Below, in pieces: positions 16,117 to 23,533 of a stretch of 23,533 nt of DNA; position 1 is the first letter of the stretch, and the number at the start of each line of letters is the position of its first letter. The position numbers were made by a program, and so were the translations under genes. This DNA comes from Candidatus Atribacteria bacterium (GTDB lineage Bacteria > Atribacterota > Atribacteria > Atribacterales > Caldatribacteriaceae). The stretch covers positions 1-23,533 of the forward strand of contig JARRCQ010000001.1 in the NCBI GenBank assembly GCA_029982105.1, written 5' to 3'. The notes under the pieces are model-generated. The model saw only the letters and a list, made by a program, of their open reading frames with translations, had not been told where the DNA came from and ran no database searches.

Positions 16117-17175
16117 TCAAGGAATCCACTCCTCATTTCCCTGTAAACTCTGCAAAAATAATGTCAGAAGTTTAATAGTATGCTCTAAATCTTCTAAATC
16201 TACTATCTCTCCAGGAGTATGCATATAACGGTTGGGAATGCTAATCAACCCTGTAGCCACTCCCTCTCGAGTAATCTGGATAGCATTAGCATCGGTACCT
16301 GTAGCTCGAGATTCAGCTTGCAGCTGATAAGGAATCCCCTCTTTTTTAGCCACCTCTACCACTCTCTGCCAAACATGAGGATTAATGTTAGGACCTCGAG
16401 AAATTACTGGACCTTTACCCAGGGCTATTTCTCCCACCCTTCTTTTATCTATATCTGGACAATCAGAAGCAAAAGTAACATCAATAGCAATACCTATCTG
16501 TGGGGCTATACCAAAAGCACTGGTTTTAGCTCCTCGCAACCCCAATTCTTCTTGTACCGTACTAACTCCATAGACAGCACAGCATAGTTTGTCTTTTTCC
16601 AGAGAACGCAAGACCTCTCCTATTATAAATACTCCTACTTTATCATCAAATCCCTTTCCTGCCACTTTAGTTCCCAAAAGAGGCTCAAAACCCACATCAA
16701 AAGTAATAGGGTCTCCCACAGTAATTTTTTCTAATGCTTCTTCTTTACTTTGAGCACCAATATCTATCCACTGTTCCTCAATTTTTGCCACTTTTTGGCG
16801 TTCTTTATCCTCCAGAAGATGGATAGGTTTTTTACCTATCACTCCGGGTATTGTTCCTGAAGAAGTATGAACCAGTACTCTCTTCCCCGGAAGAATATGG
16901 GCATCAATGCCTCCTACCGTAGAAAAGTAAATATAGCCCTGGTCATTAACATACTCCACCATCATTCCTATCTCATCACAGTGACCAGCCAGCATAACTT
17001 TAACTTTTCCTTCCGGATTAATTACTCCAAAAGCATTACCATGAACATCTTTATAATATCGGTCCACTCGGTCTTCAACCCGTTTTAAAAAAACTTGTTG
17101 CACTTTTTCTTCAAAACCAGAAGGGCTGGGAGTACTAATCAAACTTTCTAAAAAATCCATCTGGTCTTTTTCCAT
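16117..17175 (-). CDS. M42-family metallo-aminopeptidase
   Basis: A 352-residue cytoplasmic aminopeptidase of the M42 (TET/glutamyl aminopeptidase) family. The di-metal ligands and catalytic acids are visible: H65 and D67 in AGHCDEIG, an Asp of the GFDDK pair (177-178), E209/E210 in QEELGLRG, D232 in AIDVTFASDCP, and H319 in NRYMHTPGE. A PDZ-like insert lies around 75-165. M42 enzymes form 12-subunit tetrahedral particles that trim peptides; some were mis-annotated as endoglucanases (CelM). Its place 12 nt after lon fits a role finishing off peptides produced by Lon. ATG 17175 has GAGGAGG close upstream, so the start is well supported. Confidence 0.95.
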   Translation of the reverse strand: MEKDQMDFLESLISTPSPSGFEEKVQQVFLKRVEDRVDRYYKDVHGNAFGVINPEGKVKVMLAGHCDEIGMMVEYVNDQGYIYFSTVGGIDAHILPGKRVLVHTSSGTIPGVIGKKPIHLLEDKERQKVAKIEEQWIDIGAQSKEEALEKITVGDPITFDVGFEPLLGTKVAGKGFDDKVGVFIIGEVLRSLEKDKLCCAVYGVSTVQEELGLRGAKTSAFGIAPQIGIAIDVTFASDCPDIDKRRVGEIALGKGPVISRGPNINPHVWQRVVEVAKKEGIPYQLQAESRATGTDANAIQITREGVATGLISIPNRYMHTPGEIVDLEDLEHTIKLLTLFLQSLQGNEEWIP

Positions 17176-17187
17176 AATGCTTCCTCC

Positions 17188-19626
17188 TCAATTATTAATT
17201 TCTATTAATTCTTCCTTAGCCAAAGCTAAATCTAAAACTTGATTTATATTCTCCACCAGAAAAAAGTTCATCATTTTTTTAACCTCTTCTGGCACTTCTT
17301 GTAAATCTTTTTCATTTTCTTGGGGTAAAATTATTTTCCTAATTCCTGCCCGATAAGCAGCTAAAACTTTTTCTTTCACTCCACCAATAGGCAACACTTT
17401 ACCAGTAAGGGTAATTTCTCCAGTCATAGCCAGGTCGTGATGAACAGGCACTCGAGCTAAAGCGGAAATCATAGACACTACCATAGTAATACCCGCCGAC
17501 GGCCCATCTTTGGGGATTGCACCAGCAGGAACATGTACGTGAATGTCGTTTTTTTCATAAAAATCAGGAGATATATTCCACTCTTCTGCTCGAGCTCGAA
17601 CACAGGAGAGAGCAATTTTAGCTGACTCTTGCATAATTTCTCCCATATTCCCAGTCAAAAGAAGACTCCCCTTACCAGATAAAACCACCGTTTCTACAAA
17701 GAGTATCTCTCCTCCACTCTCTGTCCAAGCTAAGCCCGTGGCTACTCCTATTTCATCTTTCCCTTCCATTACCTCATCCAAAAACCGACGAGGACCTAAA
17801 AATTCCCTCAACTTTGCTTCGTCCACCACAAAAGGACCTTGAACTCCCTGAGCCACTCCCTTAGCTATTTTCCGGCAAATAGTGGCGATGTTTCTTTCTA
17901 GGTTTCGCACCCCCGCCTCTCGAGTATATTCTCTAATTATTTTTCGAATAACATCCGCTTCTATAACCACATCTTCTACTCGGAGACCATTTTCCTCGCA
18001 TTGTTTAGGTATAAGATATCGCTGAGCAATAGCTATTTTCTCCAAATCAGTATAACCAGATAGAAAAATAATCTCCATTCGGTCCAAAAGAGGAGGAGGA
18101 ATAGTATCTAAAACATTAGCAGTAGCAATAAACATAACTCGAGAAAGGTCAAAAGGAACATCTAAATAATGGTCTACAAAACTATAATTCTGCTCCGGGT
18201 CTAAAACTTCTAAAAGAGCAGAAGCCGGATCTCCTCTAAAGTCTGCGCCTATTTTGTCTACTTCATCGAGCATAAAAACTGGGTTATTCGTTCCTGCCTT
18301 CCGGATGCCCTGAATTATTTTTCCCGGTAATGCCCCCACATAAGTACGACGATGACCCCTAATTTCGGCTTCATCTCTTATGCCTCCCAGAGAAACCCGT
18401 ACAAACTTTCTTCCCAGAGCTCGAGCAATAGATTTACCTAAAGAGGTCTTTCCTACCCCTGGAGGGCCAACAAAACAAAGTATTGGGCCTTTAATATCTC
18501 TTTTTAATTTATATACTGCCAAATACTCTAAAACCCTTTCTTTAACTTTTTCTAAATCATGGTGGTCTTCATCCAGTATTTTTTTAGCTAAATCTATATC
18601 TAAGTTATCTTCAGTGCTAACTCCCCAGGGAAGCTCAATTATCCAATCTAAATAATTTCTAATCACTGGATATTCAAAAGAATTAGGAGAAAGACGAGAG
18701 AGTCTTTCTATCTCTTTTTCCGCTTCTTTTCGCACTTCCGGAGGTAAGTCTAAACTTTCTATTTTTTCTTTTAGTTCTTTGATTTCTGAGCTTTTCTCGT
18801 CTAATTCCCCTAACTCTTGCTGAATAGCTTTTAGCTGCTCTCGTAAGAAATATTCTCTTTGATTTTTTGCCATTTCCTGTTGAACTTGAGATTGAATTCG
18901 ACTACCAATCTGGAGTATTTCTAATTCCCGGGTAAGATAAAAGCTCAACCTGGTAAGCCTAGTAGATAAATCAGGAGTGGATAAAATCTCCATCTTACTT
19001 TCTACATCTAAATTGAGATTAGAAGCTATAAAATTAGCTAAGCGAGAAGGCTTGTTAATATTCAAAGCAGTTATAAAAGCTTCCCGAGGAAGATAAGGAG
19101 CTAATTCTACCACTTGTTGGAAAAGGCTAACTACATTCCTTACCAGAGCTTCTACTTCGTCAGACTTGATTTCTTCCTCTTTTATTACTTCTATCTTAGC
19201 TACAGGATACGGTTCCCATCTAACCCATTCCTTAATTCGAAACTTCACTAATCCCAAGATTAAAACCTGCACTGCATCTTCAGGAAGTTTAATAAGACGA
19301 GAAATCTTCCCTATTACTCCTATTTCATAAAAATCTTCTGGAGAAAGATTTTCTCCTTTTGCTTCTCCACGTAGTGAAATTACCCCTAAAATTTTTTTAT
19401 CTAAAACTACATCGTTTATCAACTTCACCCAGGGTTCTCCTGTTACTACCCAAGGTAGAGCAATTTCAGGGAAAAGAACATTATCCTTGAGAGGCAAAAT
19501 GGGTAATTCTTCAGGAAAATCGTTTTCTTTATCTTCTTCCAAAGAAGGAGAGTTTTCCTGAAAACTATTTTTTTCTTCTTCAGTCAAGCCTTCTTCTAAA
19601 ATAAACCAAGCGTTATTCCATTCCAT
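17188..19626 (-). CDS. lon: Lon ATP-dependent protease (LonA)
   Basis: An 812-residue cytoplasmic AAA+ serine protease that degrades misfolded and regulatory proteins. The Lon substrate-binding N-domain (about 40-235) follows a 38-residue acidic extension rich in Glu. A coiled coil (about 235-310) leads to the AAA+ module with Walker A GPPGVGKT (387-394), Walker [10 protein letters not shown] (about 450-458) and the arginine region around [18 protein letters not shown]. The protease domain has S710 in KDGPSAG and K751 in GGVKEK, the Ser-Lys dyad. No transmembrane segment is present, so it is LonA rather than LonB. ATG 19626 has AGGAGA upstream. It lies 13 nt after an hsp20 and 12 nt before M42, forming a small proteolysis block inside a glycogen-gene run. 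Confidence 0.97.
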   Translation of the reverse strand: MEWNNAWFILEEGLTEEEKNSFQENSPSLEEDKENDFPEELPILPLKDNVLFPEIALPWVVTGEPWVKLINDVVLDKKILGVISLRGEAKGENLSPEDFYEIGVIGKISRLIKLPEDAVQVLILGLVKFRIKEWVRWEPYPVAKIEVIKEEEIKSDEVEALVRNVVSLFQQVVELAPYLPREAFITALNINKPSRLANFIASNLNLDVESKMEILSTPDLSTRLTRLSFYLTRELEILQIGSRIQSQVQQEMAKNQREYFLREQLKAIQQELGELDEKSSEIKELKEKIESLDLPPEVRKEAEKEIERLSRLSPNSFEYPVIRNYLDWIIELPWGVSTEDNLDIDLAKKILDEDHHDLEKVKERVLEYLAVYKLKRDIKGPILCFVGPPGVGKTSLGKSIARALGRKFVRVSLGGIRDEAEIRGHRRTYVGALPGKIIQGIRKAGTNNPVFMLDEVDKIGADFRGDPASALLEVLDPEQNYSFVDHYLDVPFDLSRVMFIATANVLDTIPPPLLDRMEIIFLSGYTDLEKIAIAQRYLIPKQCEENGLRVEDVVIEADVIRKIIREYTREAGVRNLERNIATICRKIAKGVAQGVQGPFVVDEAKLREFLGPRRFLDEVMEGKDEIGVATGLAWTESGGEILFVETVVLSGKGSLLLTGNMGEIMQESAKIALSCVRARAEEWNISPDFYEKNDIHVHVPAGAIPKDGPSAGITMVVSMISALARVPVHHDLAMTGEITLTGKVLPIGGVKEKVLAAYRAGIRKIILPQENEKDLQEVPEEVKKMMNFFLVENINQVLDLALAKEELIEINN

Positions 19627-19639
19627 CTTTATATGTCTC

Positions 19640-20068
19640 CTAAGTTATGGAAATTTTTCTTTCTTTAATATTTTTTAATCCTTCAATAATCAGAAAACCA
19701 TTGGAGTATTTAGCTTTAACTTCTTTTACTTCCTCAGGTAAATTAATCTCTCGATAGAAAGGACCAAAGTGAATCTCCATCAAATAATAATCCTCCTTAG
19801 TAGAATAGGGTGGCTCTTTCCTTTGACCGCTCACCTTGAGCTTTCTCCCTTCCACTGTAACTTCTACATCCTGAGGAGAAACACCGGCTAACTCTACTAT
19901 TACTACTACATGGTCAGGGGTTTCAAAAATATCACAGTAAGGTACCCAAGTTTCTTCTCCAAACTCAGTAAACCCTACTTTCCCTTCCGAAATATGTTTC
20001 ATAAACTTCTGCATTTCTTTTTGAAAATAATTAACCTCTTCCCACCAATCATTAAAGTCTTTTTTCAT
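19640..20068 (-). CDS. Small heat-shock protein (Hsp20 family), lon-linked copy
   Basis: A 142-residue Hsp20. The N-terminal arm is Trp/Phe-rich (NDWWEEVNYFQKEMQKFM). The alpha-crystallin domain spans about 40-135 with ELAGVSPQDVEVTVEGRKL, HFGPFYREINLP and AKYSNGFLIIEG, and the C-terminus ends with the I-x-I anchor (RKISIT). It is clearly divergent from the copy at 4486-4917, so the two are more likely specialised paralogues than a recent duplication. ATG 20068 is preceded by AGGAGG at 5 nt. It sits 9 nt after a secreted Ig-like protein gene and 13 nt before lon, with no room for its own heat-shock promoter. It may act by holding unfolded proteins for Lon; that is inference from position. Confidence 0.93.
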   Translation of the reverse strand: MKKDFNDWWEEVNYFQKEMQKFMKHISEGKVGFTEFGEETWVPYCDIFETPDHVVVIVELAGVSPQDVEVTVEGRKLKVSGQRKEPPYSTKEDYYLMEIHFGPFYREINLPEEVKEVKAKYSNGFLIIEGLKNIKERKISIT

Positions 20069-20077
20069 AACTTCCTC

Positions 20078-21607
20078 CTAAAATACCGCTAATAGTCTCT
20101 GCAAATAATAGATCCCTGAGTAAGAATCTATTTCTATTCTCACCAGATTATTGCCTAACTTTAGGTAATCGGCGATATAAACCATTTGGGCTTCAGCTGG
20201 AGTAACCCTTCCTTCTACAGCTCTACCTGAAAAAATCAGCTGGTCATTGAGGAAAATTTTAAGAAACACATCGCCCTGAGCCTTTCCCCACAAATATAAT
20301 GCCCCAAAGTGGAGAGGCTGAGAAAGAAAAAATCCCACTTCTACAAACTCTCCCTCCTGCAAAGAAAGAACACGAGCAGGATTAGCTGCATAACCAGAGA
20401 GCAACTCTCCTCGGTAAGTTAAATGGTTAAAATTAGTATAAGGCTCGCCAGAAGTAAAGTCGAGAAAATACAACCCCTCTTTAGAATAAGTTTCTAACCC
20501 ACTTATTGTACCATAGGCATAATCTTCTGACGGAAGAAGATTTCTTGCCCCAGCAAAAGACGCTTTAATTTCTACCATCTCTTGTCCTACTACTTGAGGA
20601 GCATATAAACGATTAGTAGTTGTACCCGCACTGTTAGTGTAGGTTATTTCTTTCTCCCAGCTACCAACACTGGTTTTCCACCGAACGCTTCTTCCTTCCA
20701 CCGGCTCTCCTCGCAAATCTCTAAGCTCGGCCTGAAAATCAAGGACTTCACCCCCCGCTATTTGAAAAGATTTGGGGGTAAGAGTAATAGTAGTTTGTAT
20801 TTTTTCAGGATTGACCAGAAAGCTAAGCTCTCCTTGAGCTTCCTGATAGACCATATCACCAGGAAAACGAGCTTTTAATTTCACATCTGTGCTCTCTGTC
20901 AAGGAAGGAGCACTGTACCAGACCTCGGCCATACCTGAGGTAGAAGTATAAGTTTCGTAATTATCTAGAGTTCCTTGGTTAACTTCCCAGTAAATTGGTC
21001 GGTTAAACAAAGCATTTCCTTCTCCATCAGACAAAAAAACTCGGACTTTTAGTTTTCCCCCTGCAGGGATTTCACCAGGTATCTGGTCGAAAGAAATAAA
21101 GGAAGGAGATAATTCTCTTTCCTTGGTGGCTATTTGAATTCTACAATAGTGCAAAGGAACAGAATATCCCAGAATTCTTTCTATCTGAGAAGGATTTTTC
21201 ATAATCTCTACCAATAAACGGTCTGGTATTATTCGGTCAGAAAGTATCATTAAAAATCTTTCCACGCCTTCTGGACCAGAAACCACTCCATAAATTTTTC
21301 GCTGTGCTTCCTCTACTATAAGTTCATTATTTTTAATGATACGGGCTCTTCCATCCGTGGTATAATCAAATATGCTCACATAACCGTCTTTGGAGCTACC
21401 GTATTGCAAAACAATGTTTTCTCCTGGGTAATAGAGCCCCCATTCTCCTTTGTCTGGAAGCAAAAATAAAAAAGGAGAAAGAGGCAAAGAATCAATTCGA
21501 CTTACTTCCGAAGAAGAAACACCAAATTCAAAAGTTTGAGCTCCCACTTCACTACTTATCCCTACCAAGAAAAAAACAAGTATTAAAACCCCCCCTAACT
21601 TTTTCAC
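20078..21607 (-). CDS. Secreted multidomain protein: DUF4384-like domain, two Ig-like domains and a C-terminal beta-sandwich
   Basis: A 509-residue exported protein of unknown function. A signal peptide (KKLGGVLILVFFLVGISSEVGA) precedes a DUF4384-like domain at about 50-130 (YYPGENIVLQYGSSKDGYVSIFDYTTDGRAR pattern, quoted in part). Two Ig-like domains of the invasin/bacterial Ig type follow at about 165-268 (SDGEGNALFNRPIYWEVNQG) and 270-368 (LRDLRGEPVEGRSVRWKTSVG). The last 125 residues look like a beta-sandwich, possibly carbohydrate-binding (GYAANPARVLSLQEGEFVEV, FLNDQLIFSG). There is no C-terminal anchor. The nominal ATG 21613 has AAGGAGG only 1 nt away; GTG 21607 has it at 7 nt, gives a cleaner signal peptide and overlaps the glgC stop as GTGA, so I chose it. 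A secreted protein between glgC and hsp20 is unexpected. Confidence 0.82.
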   Translation of the reverse strand: MKKLGGVLILVFFLVGISSEVGAQTFEFGVSSSEVSRIDSLPLSPFLFLLPDKGEWGLYYPGENIVLQYGSSKDGYVSIFDYTTDGRARIIKNNELIVEEAQRKIYGVVSGPEGVERFLMILSDRIIPDRLLVEIMKNPSQIERILGYSVPLHYCRIQIATKERELSPSFISFDQIPGEIPAGGKLKVRVFLSDGEGNALFNRPIYWEVNQGTLDNYETYTSTSGMAEVWYSAPSLTESTDVKLKARFPGDMVYQEAQGELSFLVNPEKIQTTITLTPKSFQIAGGEVLDFQAELRDLRGEPVEGRSVRWKTSVGSWEKEITYTNSAGTTTNRLYAPQVVGQEMVEIKASFAGARNLLPSEDYAYGTISGLETYSKEGLYFLDFTSGEPYTNFNHLTYRGELLSGYAANPARVLSLQEGEFVEVGFFLSQPLHFGALYLWGKAQGDVFLKIFLNDQLIFSGRAVEGRVTPAEAQMVYIADYLKLGNNLVRIEIDSYSGIYYLQRLLAVF

Positions 21608-22887
21608 TTCCATTCCTCCTTAGGTTTTTCTATACTTTCTCCATTTTCTAAAACAAGAGAGGAGAAATCTTCCTCTTTAATATCTGCTCCAACTCGGCAA
21701 TTCCTACCCACTATTGCTCCAGAAGGAATACGAGCGTTTCTACCCACTACAGTTAAACCACTTTTAAGCATATCAGGAATTGTTTGGTTAGGGCGTAAAC
21801 TTTCTCCATATCCTACTCTGGCTTTTGAACCTACTATTATATTTTTATCCAGAATGGCTCTATCTATTACTGCTTCTTCCTCAATCCTAGTATCGCTCAT
21901 TATAATAGAGTGGCGAACCTCCGCACCTCTACTAACGTAGACTCCACTAAAAATTACTGAATCTTCTACACTACCATCGATGATAGCACCACTACCTAAC
22001 AAGCTACGCCTAACTCTGGCTCGATAGCTCATTTTTACTGGGGGGCGATCTTCGATAAAAGTGTATATAGGCCATTCCTTATCATAAAGGTCAAGAGCAG
22101 GAGATGACCCCAGTAATTCCATATTAGCTTCCCAGTAAGCATCTATGGTTCCTACATCTTTCCAATACCCAGAAAAACGAAATCCGTAGACCCTTCTCCC
22201 TCTTATCATCCTGGGTATAATATCCTTACCAAAATCAAAAGAGGTATCCTCCCGAAGAGCTTCTTCTTCTACCTCTTCTTCGAGAATATGACGATCAAAA
22301 ACATATATTCCCATATTAATTAAGTTACTGCGAGGATGGAGAGGTTTTTCTTCAAAATCGGTCACCCTCTCTTGCTCATCAAGGGATAGCACTCCGAAGC
22401 GATGAGCTTCTTCCCAAGGAACTTCTATTACTGCTACAGTTAAATCTGCTCTCTTCTCTTGGTGAAAACGAATTAAGCTACGATAATCCATTTTATATAC
22501 ATGGTCTCCAGAGAGAACAAGAACTAAGTGAGGATCGTGGTCTCGAATAAAACGCAGATTCTGATATACTGCATCCGCTGTTCCCCGATACCAATTGGTA
22601 ACAACATCGCTTATGTAGGGCTGGAGAAGAAAAACTCCCCCTTCCATTCGGTCTAAATCCCAGAACTTACCAATTCCAATATGCTCGTGAAGAGAACGAG
22701 GATTATACGGGGTGGGAATTCCTATACAATATAAACCAGAATTAACACAATTACTTAAAGGGAAATCAATAATTCGATACTTACCTCCGAATGGCACTGC
22801 TGGTTTGGCTCTTTTTTCTGAAAGAATATCTAACCTTTTGCCCTCTCCTCCTGCTAAAATTAGCGTTAGAACTTCTCTTTTGTACAC
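21604..22887 (-). CDS. glgC: Glucose-1-phosphate adenylyltransferase (ADP-glucose pyrophosphorylase)
   Basis: Makes ADP-glucose from ATP and glucose-1-phosphate, the committed step of bacterial glycogen synthesis. The 427-residue protein has the usual layout: nucleotide loop GGEGKRL (13-19), RAKPAVPFGGKYRIIDFPLS with the regulatory/substrate Lys-Arg region, WYRGTADAVYQN (99-110), SGDHVYKMDY with catalytic D128, DFEEKP with K181 (glucose-1-phosphate), SFDFGKDIIP and YWKDVGTIDAYW with D244. The left-handed beta-helix runs from about 295 to the end. This copy is canonical; the paralogue at 13822-15084 diverges at several of these motifs. GTG 22887 is the only plausible start, with GGGGG about 7 nt upstream. 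It overlaps the GH57 gene by 22 nt, tying synthesis and cleavage of alpha-glucan to one transcript. Confidence 0.95.
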   Translation of the reverse strand: MYKREVLTLILAGGEGKRLDILSEKRAKPAVPFGGKYRIIDFPLSNCVNSGLYCIGIPTPYNPRSLHEHIGIGKFWDLDRMEGGVFLLQPYISDVVTNWYRGTADAVYQNLRFIRDHDPHLVLVLSGDHVYKMDYRSLIRFHQEKRADLTVAVIEVPWEEAHRFGVLSLDEQERVTDFEEKPLHPRSNLINMGIYVFDRHILEEEVEEEALREDTSFDFGKDIIPRMIRGRRVYGFRFSGYWKDVGTIDAYWEANMELLGSSPALDLYDKEWPIYTFIEDRPPVKMSYRARVRRSLLGSGAIIDGSVEDSVIFSGVYVSRGAEVRHSIIMSDTRIEEEAVIDRAILDKNIIVGSKARVGYGESLRPNQTIPDMLKSGLTVVGRNARIPSGAIVGRNCRVGADIKEEDFSSLVLENGESIEKPKEEWK

Positions 22888-23533
22888 TCCTGTTCCCCCT
22901 TTGTTAAAACCCGCAAAATACTATGTATCAAATATAGAAAATGTTGCCGAAAACTCTCTTTTTGAGATGATGGATTATCTTCCCCCAACCACCAAAACCA
23001 ATCGCTACCCTCCGCTTGATATATGAGGTCTTGAATTTTCTCCCTTTCTTTTTTTGATAAATATTCCTTTTCCCTATCCCAGAGTTTCTTCACTCTTCGC
23101 AATTCTTCCCAAGCCCAGTTTTTTTCCGGATGTCCGATCCAGGTGTTCAAATTACCATAAATCCAAGAACCAGGCACAATGCGAGAAAGAGGAGGAAGAA
23201 AAGAAAAACTTTCTAAATATTCTCGAGGAGTAATAGTTATAAATTCTTCACTTTCTGAGAGTGCTTGATAAAGAGAAGTAATGAAGGGCAATCCATTATC
23301 CACATAGTATTCCCACGCATTTTCCCCATCTAACACTATGTTTACCAGATAAGGTTTACCATCGGGGAGCGCTTCTTTTATAGCCCTCAAATGATTAGTA
23401 AAATCCTTTACTGCTTCTTGAGCAGCAAGATGTTGGTAACTAAAACCTATCAAGTCTGACAATCCAGTATCTCGAAAGAAAATGGTAATATCTTTTCCTT
23501 CTTTGCTCCAAAGGTGGGGAAGATAAAGTTCCG
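22866..23533 (-). CDS. GH57-family glycoside hydrolase, C-terminal part (truncated by window edge)
   Basis: An open frame continues to the window edge, so the start is missing; about 222 C-terminal residues are seen. The reading frame begins within LYLPHLWSKEGKDITIFFRD and continues LSDLIGFSYQ, the conserved GH57 segment that probably contains the acid/base Asp. Later motifs are VLDGENAWEYY, GSWIYGNLNTWIGHPEKNWA and AEGSDWFWWLGEDN, all typical of the amylopullulanase/alpha-amylase-like branch of GH57. These enzymes cleave or rearrange alpha-glucans, often glycogen. The first Met-equivalent (TTG 23462) is internal and not the start. It precedes glgC with a 22-nt overlap, giving a glycogen-related gene pair. 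No secretion signal can be judged. Confidence 0.9.
   Translation of the reverse strand, partial: ELYLPHLWSKEGKDITIFFRDTGLSDLIGFSYQHLAAQEAVKDFTNHLRAIKEALPDGKPYLVNIVLDGENAWEYYVDNGLPFITSLYQALSESEEFITITPREYLESFSFLPPLSRIVPGSWIYGNLNTWIGHPEKNWAWEELRRVKKLWDREKEYLSKKEREKIQDLIYQAEGSDWFWWLGEDNPSSQKESFRQHFLYLIHSILRVLTKGEQECTKEKF

Noticed and set aside
1..23533. CRISPR array, IS element, prophage, tRNA or rRNA
   Set aside because: No regularly spaced repeats, transposase motifs, integrase, phage structural genes or cloverleaf/rRNA-like sequences were seen on either strand.

Overview
The window is a dense stretch of bacterial chromosome in which all 20 supported genes lie on the minus strand, so gene order below follows transcription, from high to low coordinates. 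The DNA is AT-rich and the coding strand is purine-rich, with many AAA, GAA and AGA codons and Glu/Lys-rich proteins. The gene set includes GH57 glycosidase, two GlgC-type enzymes, HspR, M42 peptidase, TldD/TldE and a type-2 isoleucyl-tRNA synthetase. Together these suggest an anaerobic, possibly thermophilic bacterium from a deep or poorly sampled lineage such as Dictyoglomi, Thermotogae or Atribacterota. The sequence does not fix the phylum. I see no phage, IS, plasmid, CRISPR, tRNA or rRNA signature.

Region 1 (23533 to 13822) mixes storage-polysaccharide and proteostasis genes in one tightly packed run: a truncated GH57 glycosidase, glgC, a secreted DUF4384/Ig-like protein, a small heat-shock protein, Lon protease, an M42 aminopeptidase, a GalT-like nucleotidyltransferase and a second, divergent GlgC. 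Gaps are 0 to 21 nt and several stop codons overlap the next start.

Region 2 (13800 to 5012) continues with the same spacing. It holds a small membrane-anchored coiled-coil protein, an exported parvulin isomerase, TldD and TldE, isoleucyl-tRNA synthetase, an exported four-LysM/M23 cell-wall protein and an HD-domain protein. The 15 genes of regions 1 and 2 show no gap larger than 45 nt and could be one very long transcript or several overlapping ones.

Region 3 (4999 to 596) is a heat-shock operon, hsp20-dnaJ-hspR-clpC. Its promoter has perfect consensus hexamers (TTGACA, 17 nt, TATAAT) and is framed by an 18-bp inverted repeat built from four TTGAC half-sites, a good candidate operator for the encoded HspR. 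A 9-bp GC-rich hairpin abuts the dnaJ ribosome-binding site.

Region 4 (595 to 1) is an intergenic space with a 14-bp hairpin and a putative promoter, followed by the N-terminus of a LacI-family regulator that runs off the window.

Most genes belong to known families. I found no clear novel multi-gene system. The most unusual points are the operator architecture and dnaJ leader hairpin of the heat-shock operon, a ClpC-like unfoldase with no recognisable ClpP loop, a DnaJ with half the usual zinc finger, and the interleaving of glycogen genes with Lon, Hsp20 and a secreted Ig-like protein.
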